Shown piece after piece: positions 21,217-31,605 of a DNA stretch of 64,000 bases; within the stretch, counting starts at the first letter, position 1, and every line of letters begins with the position of its first letter. A model generated the notes under the pieces. That model was not told where the DNA came from, ran no database searches, and saw only the letters and a list, made by a program, of their open reading frames with translations. This DNA is from Urophycis tenuis. Lineage: Eukaryota > Chordata > Actinopteri > Gadiformes > Phycidae. Position numbers and translations under genes: made by a program. Location: contig JAXIVH010000012.1 of NCBI GenBank assembly GCA_036785325.1, positions 5,451,799 to 5,515,798 of the forward strand, in the 5' to 3' direction.

Positions 21217-22185
21217 ATGACTGTGCGTGGGACTTTGGGAAACAACTCGGGTCTTATCCATCCAGCCGGCTTCTATGTAGTGGGGTTTAAGGTACCCTAT
21301 GCAGATTTCTACGTCATTTTTCTGGCATTTGTTTACGTGATCACGGTTTTCTTTAATGTGATGGTGATCTACGTCATTGCCGTGACCCAGAGTCTGCATA
21401 CTCCGCAGTTTGCTGCCGTCTGCAACCTGGCTGTGATTGATATAGTCTTGAACACGACCGTTATTCCTGGCGTGGTGAGGGCTTCTGTGTTGAAGGACGA
21501 TTTTGTTCCCTTTCGTTTGTGTTTGACGCAAATGTTCTTCTACTACACATTTGTAACGCTTGAGTCCTACGCCCTGGCAGTGCTCGCCTACGACCGGCTG
21601 GTGGCGATATGCTTCCCCCTGCATCAGCACCTGCTGAACAACCTCCCCGTCATGTGGGTGTTGGTCGGGCTGACCTGGGCTTACTGTATCATAATAATCA
21701 TGTATTCGGTCTGGTCGATTTTGAAGCTGTCTTTTTGCAAATCCCTCACCGTGTTCAGCTACTTCTGCGACTACGCACCAGTGTTTCGGTTGGCGTGTAA
21801 TGATAACTCGCTGCAGTGGTCCTTGTCCTCCACCTTCAGTGTGGTGAACCTCTTGTTGCCCCTGTCCATCATCATCTTGTCGTACACCAGCATCATTGTG
21901 GCCATCGCCAGGATGAAGACGGTGGAGGGCCGCTGGAAGGCCCTGGCCACGTGCTTGGAGCATTTCATCCTGGTCGCCATGTTCTACATCCCCATCGGGG
22001 TCATCTTCTTGATGGGCCTGTACGTGCGGTCCATCAACCACGACCAGAGGGTGCTGAGCCTGTCCCTGGCGTCCTGCATGCCGCCCTGCCTGAACCCCAT
22101 CGTGTACTCCCTGAAAACGCAGGCCATCAAGAAGAGATGTCTGGCTCTGCTGCGGAAGATCAAAGTCGGCTATCTTGGCAAGTGA
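21217..22185 (+). CDS. Odorant receptor A2, intact
   Basis: Intronless 322-residue seven-transmembrane olfactory receptor of fish type, expected in the membrane of olfactory sensory neurons, where it binds odorants and signals through a G protein. Visible: N-glycosylation site N9, Cys102 before TM3, AYDRLVAIC at 124-132, FCDYAPVFRLACND at 183-196 (second extracellular loop to TM5), KALATCLEHF at 241-250 (TM6), PPCLNPIVY at 289-297 (TM7) and a short basic tail. Start at ATG 21217 aligns with A4 and gives a usual receptor length. It differs from A3 mainly in residues 156-171. The ligand is unknown and the subfamily was not assigned. Confidence 0.95.
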   Translation: MTVRGTLGNNSGLIHPAGFYVVGFKVPYADFYVIFLAFVYVITVFFNVMVIYVIAVTQSLHTPQFAAVCNLAVIDIVLNTTVIPGVVRASVLKDDFVPFRLCLTQMFFYYTFVTLESYALAVLAYDRLVAICFPLHQHLLNNLPVMWVLVGLTWAYCIIIIMYSVWSILKLSFCKSLTVFSYFCDYAPVFRLACNDNSLQWSLSSTFSVVNLLLPLSIIILSYTSIIVAIARMKTVEGRWKALATCLEHFILVAMFYIPIGVIFLMGLYVRSINHDQRVLSLSLASCMPPCLNPIVYSLKTQAIKKRCLALLRKIKVGYLGK

Positions 22186-23545
22186 GACGAGATTGTGGTG
22201 ATCTTGTGCATCTGTAATCTATGCTGCTGCAAAATGGGATATCTTAGTTTAAAGTGCAACATTGTGAATTCTGACAGTGTCCCATAACTTGTAACTTGGC
22301 ACTTAGTCAGAGATGTTGTACACTAGCAATGGTAAATCTTGCTATTGAAATGCTTGAAACTTGTCCTGGTTAATTTCCTAATGTATTAGCAGCAATGAAA
22401 TGTTTCACCTTCTTATGAAAAATGTACTCTGTGTAAGTTGCTTTGGATGAAAGCGTCTGCTAAATGTCCTAAATATAAATGTTCCGTGAATCCCCTGATT
22501 TGATCCTGAATTACAAAGTGAAGCACAGAATACAGCAGAGAAAAAAAAAAAAAACACACTGCGTTAATAGTCCAGAGGGGAGGCTCACTTAGGATCATCT
22601 CATACTGATATTATATATCAGATCACTATTCTGTGGTATTTTCACAATTCCACTGCATTTTTGTATTTATTTTATTTTTAATTTTGGTATTTTATTTTGT
22701 TTTCATTGTTTGTATTGTATTTATATGTATCCTGGCTGCTACATCGACTAATTTTCCCTTTGGGGATTAATAAAGTCTCCCTGTGTCTATGGCTCTAAGA
22801 TGGGAGGATTTGAGTTGCATAGAGTAGAATACAGTACATGTCTAGACGGTTGTGTTCACGCACACATGTGGAGGAACTAGGATGACTCTGTGTGTGCATG
22901 TGAGTGACTGGGAAGATGGAGTCCCCGAACCAATCAGGGAAGAGAGACAGCCTGGTTGGTCAGAAAGAAGGCGGGAGCTGTCAGAATCTAAAGGGTCAGA
23001 TAACAGTCAACCAGATGATATGTTCTCAGTGAATATTTTTCTAACTAATGGCTGATAGATGACCATGGCATGTATAACAAATTGCACTCAATTTATCTTA
23101 TAGCTCTTGAATCTTACCTACAGCATTTTTTTTTACATTTAATTATATGAATGTATAATTATAATCCAGTAATATTTAAGAATATTGTTGTGCGCGCTTT
23201 GTCTTTGTCCACTATACACGGATGTGTCTTTTGCAATAGTTTGACATTCTATACAATAATACAACTGATTACCACAGCCAGGCTTTGGTCTACATTGTTT
23301 ATCTCAAAATCTTGAATCCGAATGATGGTAATGTGTGTGACGTAAAGCCTTGTTTCCCACACATTCCCAGCATTATGAGGTCACATATTTACACAACAAC
23401 ACAAACATTTACTGAGCTGTGAACATGTTCTGCATGATCTCGTGTCAACATGGTTTATGGCTGAATAAAGGTCACCGTTAACCTTCATGCAATGAAGTGT
23501 AATAGCTGATGTACATCACAAACATGAATTATTGTTATTATTATT

Positions 23546-23583
<38 letters not shown>

Positions 23584-23587
23584 TATT

Positions 23588-23618
<31 letters not shown>

Positions 23619-24260
23619 TATTGGTTATTATTATCATTATTGCACATTCAGGAAAATAAAACAATGCATTACGTATTTTTTGTGCAACATTAAAAGAATA
23701 TTCACCTTCCAACATCACAGGACAACTGACACCAACTCTCACGGTAGCTTGGGCCACCTCCTGGGATTCTCCTCCCATACAAGATGCTTGGTATTTAATC
23801 AATCAAACTAAAAATGTAAGACATGATTGCTAATCTCATCAAATATGACTACGTTGACACGGTACACATCGCCCAGGAAGAGCTGAAGTTGTCCAACACT
23901 GACCCCATGAGGTCGTTCACCTTCAACTGTTTCTTAAAGAAGGCCCTCAACTCCTGCGACGCCATCTTTAAACAGCGGCACCATTCGAGTGTGTTTGTAA
24001 AAGAAGTGTCATTTTAGTTATTGCCCCATCCCTAACTAAATGAGCAAACGTGTTTTTTTCCTCGTCAAAAGTCTGTCGAAAACATACACAATAATACATA
24101 TATTTATTTAAAGAAAATAGTTTTCATTCTCCTCCTACACAAAATGCAGTGTGTATGAGTGTGTATTTTTACTTGGTGAAGCACATATTAACGTGGAACC
24201 CTTTCGTTGTTAAAATAAAAAATACGAAATATTTATTCTATAAGGCAACAAAACAGGCAA
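22186..24260. repeat. Unit 2 downstream region, first part
   Basis: No gene seen; close copy of 14607-16640. It holds an L2-like 3' tail near 22425-22480, a GGGGATTAATAAAG repeat tail near 22765 that is absent from unit 1, a trinucleotide array at 23530-23640, and the unknown conserved short frame at 23823-24017. Confidence 0.75.
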
Positions 24261-24351
24261 TAAATGATAATGGTGTATTTAGACGTCCCCGTGGTTCAGC
24301 TAATAGGCCTGGCGAGCTGGACGCGGTGTCCTCCAGAGAAACATTCTCCTT

Positions 24352-24366
24352 CCACTAGAGGGCTCT
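24352..24366 (+). promoter_or_regulatory. CTCF-like site, unit 2
   Basis: CCACTAGAGGGCTCT, identical to the unit 1 and unit 3 sites, inside a longer block conserved in all three units. Confidence 0.5.
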
Positions 24367-24819
24367 GGGGAGGCCGTATAATGAGGGCCATTTGTGATGT
24401 CAGCACCAGGGAATTGGGAGAGAACGACCTTGTTTGCAAACAAACAAATGTTATTGTTGGGAAATTAGGCTAATTGGTATTTTGCAACAATGATTAAAAT
24501 TGGAAAGGAAAAACACACAACAAAGAATCTACTGTTACAGTCATGGTAAATGTTGCCCAGAGATAACGGTATATTCAATAAAATGAGCAGAATTAACCAA
24601 ACTGAAAGGTTGACCCTCTTTTAGCAAACATATTGCATTTGGAATACATTATAGTATGCCATTACTTAAGGAAACACATGTATTAAATTTCCCTCGTTTA
24701 TATGGAAACTGTGTATTTCCTTGCATCAGAAATGTTGTAGAGTTACTCAACTACTGTGACTGAGCTCAGGTATTACACCAGAGTATCAGTTCATTATGAT
24801 TTCACATTATTTCACAACT

Positions 24820-24955
24820 CTTCTCCGTTTTGGCACCGCAGTGTTGGAACGAGCTCCCTGCCAATGTCAGGACTACGGAGTCACTCCCCATCTTCCGGAA
24901 GAGACTCAAGACTCACTTGTTCAGAGTTCACCTGAACCCTGCATAACATCCATTC
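24820..24955 (+). mobile_element. L2-like LINE C-terminal fragment, unit 2
   Basis: Duplicate of 17190-17325 with few substitutions; shared by units 1 and 2, so it predates their separation. Confidence 0.7.
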
Positions 24956-25290
24956 TCTACTCCTCCCCAAGCATTGTGGATTCGAACCAGTCTTCGTCAT
25001 TAATGAGCATCACATGTTCTGCTAGTGGGCCTGAGCAACAGGTCAACAGAGAAGTCAGCTGTTTTCATTGACATTATCAATTCACTCTCTCAGTTAAGAA
25101 GCCTCTTGGGTCAATCACCCTCATGAGAACATCCTTTAAGCCTGAGACATTGTCCTTTTCAAAAGGAAATTCATTGTGTATTCCCTGGGATGCTGCTCGG
25201 TGTCTTGCCCCACGATGACCCCTGGGAACCGACCAAAGACCTGGGCCTGAACTCTGGGGCGACCCTGTGGTCCAGCCCAGACCCTGGAGG

Positions 25291-26269
25291 CAGTGGCGGC
25301 TGGTGCATTTAATTTTAGGGGAGGCGGAAAGTTTGTAAACCAAACCCCTGTAAGGGGGTCTGGGGGCATTCCCCCAAGAGGATTTTTTTTTGTGATTTTC
25401 ACATACAAACGAAGCATTCTGGTGCATTCTGACAAAATAATAAAGACAAAGTAAACATTAAAAAAAGTAAACATTTCCTTACAAAGACTAATGGGGCCAG
25501 GGAACTACGTTTTAACTTAATTTATTTGCAGAGAACTATATACAATATGTACACTGAAGGCATGATACCACCATAGGATTGCAGAGAACTACATACAATA
25601 TGTACACTGAACTTAAGGCATGATGCCACCATAGGTTTGCAGAGAACTATATACAATATGTACACAGTCGGGTCCCGATTCCTTCACCCTTTTCTTCTCC
25701 TCGGCCGACCGATGAAAAAATGGAGTTTCCCTAAGTGAAACTATCGAATTTGCCTTCACAGGCACAGTCGTCATCCTTGAGTCTCCGCTAGCCATCTAGT
25801 CTCTTCTCTGGAACTAGTTACAGCGGTAGCGAGAATACTTGCTGATGATTGACTCGATGAATTGTCCAATCACGTTACGATTAAAAAACTAGAAAACAAT
25901 GCCATTGGTCTGGGCGCACAAAGTTGCGCCCTGGAATCAAATTTTTATGCGCCAATGAAAAGCTGGCTCTGCTCGTAAACAATAAAAACGTTTGCTCGCT
26001 CTCATAGACTCCAGTATTACCCGCGCCCTGAAAGAGGAGGGCTTTATATCGAGTGGCAAGTCAGACGCATTTAATGGTTGCTGGCAGTGTGGCAGGTACC
26101 ACTACACCATTGCACAAGTAAAAACGCGATGTATTTTTGTTTATTTACTTCGTATTTGTTAGGTTTGATTGATTCATGGTTGATCTTGGTAGATATACAA
26201 AAGTGTCAATATTTCACGGGAGGGGCGGCGCCCTGGCGCCCTAGCGCCCTCTATTGACCAGCCGCACTG
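25291..26269. mobile_element. hAT-like non-autonomous element
   Basis: 979 bp present in unit 2 only. Terminal repeats are CAGTGGCGGCTGG and, at the right end, CCAGCCGCACTG. The flanking 8 bp are CCTGGAGG (25283-25290) and CCTGGGGG (26270-26277), one mismatch; the unit 1 empty site is near 17660. An 8 bp duplication with CAG(T/N)G ends fits hAT. No transposase frame is visible. Confidence 0.8.
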
Positions 26270-27299
26270 CCTGGGGGGCATCTTCACTCCCAGACATGTT
26301 CGCTTCCCACCAGGATTAACCACTTCTGGTCCAAGTATACAGACCATCAATTATCTTGTACGGGAAAAGTGAGTAATCGATGGGCCAAAGAAGGGCCTTC
26401 CTGTGTGTGTGTGTGTGTGCGTGTGAGAGAGAGTCATCTGACCTTCAGAATCTCAACATTTACAAGGTACTAATAACAATAATATAAGCATCATTTTGGT
26501 TTGATGCACTTATCATTATGGACTAAGTGGGCATTGCTCCACAGTGGATAATCAGGGACTTCACCATGCTTGTATCTCATCTGATTAAAAATGTTGATCA
26601 TAAATGGATTGCCTGGTCTCTTGAGATGGCTTAGGGATATACAGCTGTTCACTACAATGGATCAAGCTGCATTGGTAGGGTGCACAAGGACAAATTAATT
26701 ATGACATATAATATACATATATTGATTATATATAATCATTAATGTCATTATACTGAAGAATTTCATTATCATATTATATATATATAGTTATATTGTATAT
26801 TAAGAATATTGTGTTTAATGTTTTTTGTAGATGTGTTATGTGTTTGTACATGGCTACTCTTCAAAGGTTTATTGCTATAGAATCACACAATGGCCGACCA
26901 CCTCCATTGAAGGTAGATCTGTGTCAGCGAGGGGCAGCAGAGCTGTGTGGTGAGGTTCTGCCGGGGAAGACCACCCTCCGTCCGAGCAGCCCACCCACGG
27001 TGCAGCACCAGAGACCCCCCCCCTGGGTCAACAGAACCAACAGCAACGCGACATTCACATCCAGCCAAGTGTTGATACAGCCCCCAAGTCATCCTGGTTC
27101 TGATGGACTTTCATTATGTGACACCATCTCACCCCTGAGACGAGGGGAGGGATAACTCAGTACATATTCTAACATATTATTTATGATGATTTCATATAGA
27201 ATAACAGAGTACAGTATATCTAGTGAAACATCCTTCTACATCCGCCCTCCCCCATTTCATGTCATGTTAACACAAACTAGACGTTTACATACCCTAAAT

Positions 27300-27632
27300 G
27301 TACGTTTACATTTAGGGTATTTAGCATTTGGATAAAGGCTTTTATCCAAAGAGACTTACAAAAGTCATACATTTTTCAGAAGAAGGTGAAACATTTAATT
27401 GCTGTTAATACAGTAAGAAAGTCACCGGAACAAGTTTCAAGCACTTCAATTGCTAGGTTAACCATGACTAGGATACAACAGTGCCAAGTTACAAAGAGCA
27501 ATTATAAAGTGCCAAGAAGTGCAACATAGAAGAGCATAAGGGTAGGTTTTTTTTGGGGGGGGAAGGGTAGGTAGAGGATTGATGTTATGCAGGGTTCAGG
27601 TGATTTCTGAACAAGTGAGTCTTGAGTCTCTT
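27300..27632 (-). mobile_element. Shortened L2-like LINE tail, unit 2
   Basis: Counterpart of the 18738-20400 element. It keeps the 3' tail and the sequence up to GAGTCTCTTCC and then joins directly to AGTAGCATCC, which in unit 1 lies more than a kilobase further on. An internal deletion therefore removed the LINE body and part of the host flank. Confidence 0.7.
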
Positions 27633-28298
27633 CCAGTAGCATCCACATTGATGAATGAACTTTCCCAACAATCGCATAGGTGTTGTCTTTCTACAGTACC
27701 AAGATGATATATTATAGCCCTTGTCCTTGTGGTGTGTGGTGTTGTTTTCTCTAAAGACCTGAGTCAGAGCAAGTAATGAAGAGTCATCACGTAGGCCTTG
27801 AAGGATCCATCGTGAATCCCCTCGCTTTGGTACCCCATGGGGCCTGTGACCTCCAGACACACAACACTGAGTTACGACTAACAACAATAATAAAGAAATA
27901 CTAGTTTATTTTGTGTTCTCGCTTTCATTATTACGGACTAATTGGGCATTGCTCCCCAGTGGGAAAATCAGGAAAAGTGTGATTCAACCTACTTGTTTTT
28001 CTTCTGATTAAAAATGTTGATTAGGAATGGACTGCGGACTCTCCTGAGGTCGCCAGAGAGAGAGAGAACAGAGATATATAGCAACTCAATACAACAGATG
28101 AAGCTGTGGGCATTGGTGTGTCCACAAGAGAAGAAGAAGAGGAGGAGGAGCTCAAGGCGAAGGCATCCCTTTGTAAGCAGATGTATTAGGATATCTTCAG
28201 ATGTTGTAGCACTTGCACCACTTTTTGGTGACGTTTTGGTAGAACTTATTCAGCTCAGTGGGTCTTTGTGGGCTGAGCCAAGGGGCCAGAGCGTCACT
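27633..28298 (+). repeat. Unit 3 upstream region of odorant receptor A3
   Basis: Near-identical copy of 20553-21216, beginning AGTAGCATCCACATTGATG. It presumably carries the A3 promoter; no separate gene seen. Confidence 0.75.
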
Positions 28299-29267
28299 AT
28301 GACTTTGCGTGGGATTTTGGGAAACAACTCGGGTCTTATCCATCCAGCCGGCTTCTATGTAGTGGGGTTTAAGGTACCCTATGCAGATTTCTACGTCATT
28401 TTTCTGGCATTTGTTTACGTGATCACGGTTTTCTTTAATGTGATGGTGATCTACGTCATTGCCGTGACCCAGAGTCTGCATACTCCGCAGTTTGCCGCCG
28501 TCTGCAACCTGGCTGTGATCGATTTAGTCTTGAACACGACCATTATTCCTGGCATTGTGAACGCTTTTCTTTTAAAGGACGATTTTGTTCCCTTTCGTTT
28601 GTGTTTGACGCAAATGTTCTTCTACTACACGTTCCTACCACTCGAGTCCTACGCCCTGGCAGTGCTCGCCTACGACCGGCTGGTGGCGATATGCTTCCCC
28701 TTGCATCAGCACCTGCTGAACAACCTCCCCGTCATGGCGGTGTTGGTTGGGCTGACCTGGACTTACTGTACCACGGTATCGGCGTTTTCGACCTCGACAA
28801 TGTTGAGGCTGTCTTTTTGCAAATCCCTCACCGTGTTCAGCTACTTCTGCGACTATGCGCCAGTCTTCCGGCTTGCGTGCAATGACAACTCGCTGCAGTG
28901 GTTGTTGTCCTCCACCTTCTCCTTGGTGAACCTCCTGTTGCCACTGTCCTTCATCATCCTGTCGTACACCAGCATCATCGTGGCCATCGTCAGGATGAAG
29001 ACGGTGGAGGGCCGCTGGAAGGCCCTGGCCACGTGCTTGGAGCATTTCATCCTGGTCGCCATGTTTTACATCCCCATTATCGTCATTTTCATGATTGGCC
29101 TGTATGTGCGGTCCATCAACCACGACCAGAGGGTGCTGAGCCTGTCCCTGGCGTCCTGCATGCCGCCCTGCCTGAACCCCATCGTGTACTCCCTGAAAAC
29201 GCAGGCCATCAAGAAGAGATGTCTGGCTCTGCTGCGGAAGGTCAAAGTCGGCTATCTTGGCAAGTGA
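28299..29267 (+). CDS. Odorant receptor A3, intact
   Basis: Intronless 322-residue olfactory GPCR, tandem paralogue of A2 with the same start context, N-glycosylation site N9, AYDRLVAIC motif, FCDYAPVFRLACND and PPCLNPIVY. Differences from A2 are concentrated in the odorant-pocket regions: TM4 to the second loop reads WTYCTTVSAFSTSTMLRLSF where A2 reads WAYCIIIIMYSVWSILKLSF, with further changes at TM2-TM3 (TIIPGIVNAFLL) and TM6 (IPIIVIFMIG). N- and C-termini are nearly identical. It probably recognises a different ligand set from A2; this is inference. Confidence 0.95.
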   Translation: MTLRGILGNNSGLIHPAGFYVVGFKVPYADFYVIFLAFVYVITVFFNVMVIYVIAVTQSLHTPQFAAVCNLAVIDLVLNTTIIPGIVNAFLLKDDFVPFRLCLTQMFFYYTFLPLESYALAVLAYDRLVAICFPLHQHLLNNLPVMAVLVGLTWTYCTTVSAFSTSTMLRLSFCKSLTVFSYFCDYAPVFRLACNDNSLQWLLSSTFSLVNLLLPLSFIILSYTSIIVAIVRMKTVEGRWKALATCLEHFILVAMFYIPIIVIFMIGLYVRSINHDQRVLSLSLASCMPPCLNPIVYSLKTQAIKKRCLALLRKVKVGYLGK

Positions 29268-30084
29268 GACGAGACTGTGGTGATCTTGTGCATCTGTAAT
29301 CCATGGGATATCTTATTTTAAAGTGCAACTTTGTGAATTCTGATAGTGTCCTGTGAAACCTGATTTAATTTTGAATTACAAAGTGAAGCACAGAATACAG
29401 CAGGGGAAAAAAAACACGCCGCGTTAATAGTCCAGAGGGGAGGCTCACGTAAGATGGGGAGGATTTGAGTTAGCATAGAGTAGAATACAGTACATGTCTA
29501 GAGGGTTGTGTTCAAGCACACATGTGGAGGAACTAGGATGACTCTGTGTGTGCATGTGAGTGACTGGGAAGATGGAGTCCCCGAACCAATCAGGGAAGAG
29601 AGACAGCCTGGTTGGTCAGAAAGAAGGCAGAAGCTGTCAGAATCTAAAGGGTCGAATAACAGGCAACCAGATGATATGTTCTCAGCAAATATTTTTCTAA
29701 CTAATAGCTGACAGATGACCATGGCATGTATAACAAATTGCACTCAATTTAACTTATAGCTCTTGAATCTTACCTACAGCATTTTTTTTTTTACAGTTAA
29801 TGATATAAATGTATAATTATAATCTAGTAATATTTAAGAACATTGTTGTGCGCGCTTTGTCTTTGTCCACTATACACAGATGTGTCTTTTGCAATAGTTT
29901 GACATTTTATACAATAATACAACTGATTACCACAGCCAGGCTTTGGTCTACATTCTTTATCTCAAAATCTTGATCTGTGTTCTGCATGATCTTGTGTTAA
30001 CATGGTTTGTGTCTGAATGAAGGTCACCGTTACTCTTCATGCAATGAAGAGTAATAGCTGATGTACATCACAAACATGAATTAC

Positions 30085-30137
<53 letters not shown>

Positions 30138-30262
30138 CATTGGTTCATTGAAGTCACAGGAGACATTTTTGGGGAAGAATCATGTGCACATTCAGTTAAA
30201 TAAAACTATGCCTTAGCATATTTTTTGTACAATACAAACAGCATACCTTCCAACATCACAGA
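29268..30262. repeat. Unit 3 downstream region, first part
   Basis: Shortened copy of 22186-23720 with several internal deletions, including loss of the L2-like tail. It holds the CCAATCAGGGAAGAG block near 29585 and a TTA array at 30088-30136. No gene seen. Confidence 0.75.
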
Positions 30263-31496
30263 CAGTGGCGTAACTATCGGTAAGCAGCTACTCCAGTGGC
30301 TCACGGGCCCCAGCCATTCAGGAGGCCCGTCAGTCTTTGAAGGGCTCCACTCACAACAATAATTTAATCTTCCCACCGGGGCCTTTCATCCAGCGCTAAG
30401 TCAAACATAGAGCCACTCCTTTGCATCCACTTGAGGTAAAGCTCCAAAGGATCTGTCAATCGGGCCGTTTATGAACCCCTCAGAATCCCACACACTTCTA
30501 GTCCATGGTGACCTTGGAAGGAAGCATGTTACAAATTACACAAACATATTTGAAATGATATTGACAACATTTTAGTGATCATTAAATTATTTTTGAAGCT
30601 AATAGCGATGTATTTTGGTGTATTTTGTTTTACATTTCGACTGGGGATTGTGGGATATGGTAGTGAACGTGCGCGTGCGTAGCTCAGTTGGCAGCCATTA
30701 CACGATGAACTTAAGTTAGTGATAGCGATAGAGATAGCCATGGAGGAGTGCAAACATAAAAGTGGGTTTCTGGATTTTTACAAAGATGACATAACTGCTG
30801 ATTTTCCCATTCAATTGTCATCATTCCGTGCATGTTGAAAGACCGCATTTCACAAATAAAGACAGTGCAAGAGCTGACGAAGATGCCCATCATTGAGAAT
30901 AGATGCATCACTGCGGGTTTCGGGGAAGTTTGCACTGTTCTCATGCTTTTTTTGACAATACCATTGACAGTGGCATCTGCAGAGCATTCATTTTCCAAAC
31001 TTAAACTCATAACAAGCTACCTGAGGAGCTCAATGGGACAGTCTCGTCTCTCTGGACTTGCCATAATGTCGATTGAGAATGCACGTGCTTATCACCTGGA
31101 CATTAAGGATTTAATTGAGAACTTTGCACAGAGGAAAGCCCAGAAAATGCAGCTATGATTTAAGTAATTTTAATGATCGGGTATTGCTTTTGGGTTTATT
31201 GTGTCTTCGGTGTGCAGTTTGGAGTTTGTTCCTTTTGGTGCGCCATCACCAGTGTTTTTTTTTGTATTTATTTATGGCCTATTTATGGTGTGCCGTCATG
31301 TTTTCTTTAATTATTTGTTGTGGTGCACTTACTTTTGCGAGTCGTCTCATTTCTACTATTCTGTAGGCCTGTATGACCTCATGGCCTATGGTAGGCTATT
31401 AGTGGACGTTGCGTCATTACGAGTTGTAGCCTATAGGGGGGCGGGCCTGTCTCGATCATCCTGCTGACGGGCTGTCGATGGCTTGTTAAGCCACAG
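30263..31496 (+). mobile_element. hAT transposon remnant, unit 3
   Basis: Insertion present only in unit 3. Left end CAGTGGCGTAAC, right end (reversed) CTGTGGCTTAAC. Flanking 8 bp are ATCACAGA (30255-30262) and ATCAGAGA (31497-31504), one mismatch; units 1 and 2 show the empty site (ACATCACAGGACAACTG). It encodes the end of a hAT transposase at 30832-31158, so it is a deleted copy of an autonomous element. Confidence 0.85.
30832..31158 (+). pseudogene. hAT transposase C-terminal dimerisation domain
   Basis: A 108-residue frame includes IPLTVASAEHSFSKLKLI, LRSSMGQSRLSGLAIMSIE and a basic tail. This is the conserved hATC region of hAT transposases, used for dimerisation. The BED finger and most of the catalytic domain are missing upstream. 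Confidence 0.85.
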
Positions 31497-31605
31497 ATCA
31501 GAGAACAACTGACACCAACTCTCACGGTAGCTTGGGCCACCTCCTGGGTTTTTCCTCCAATACAAGATGCTTGGCATTTAATCAATCAAACTAAAAATGT
31601 AAGAC

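Noticed and set aside
21115..22041. Long minus-strand open frame opposite A2 (and similar ones opposite A3 and A4)
   Set aside because: Antisense shadow of the receptor coding sequence: histidine/glutamine-rich, no domain, and explained by the codon use of the sense gene.
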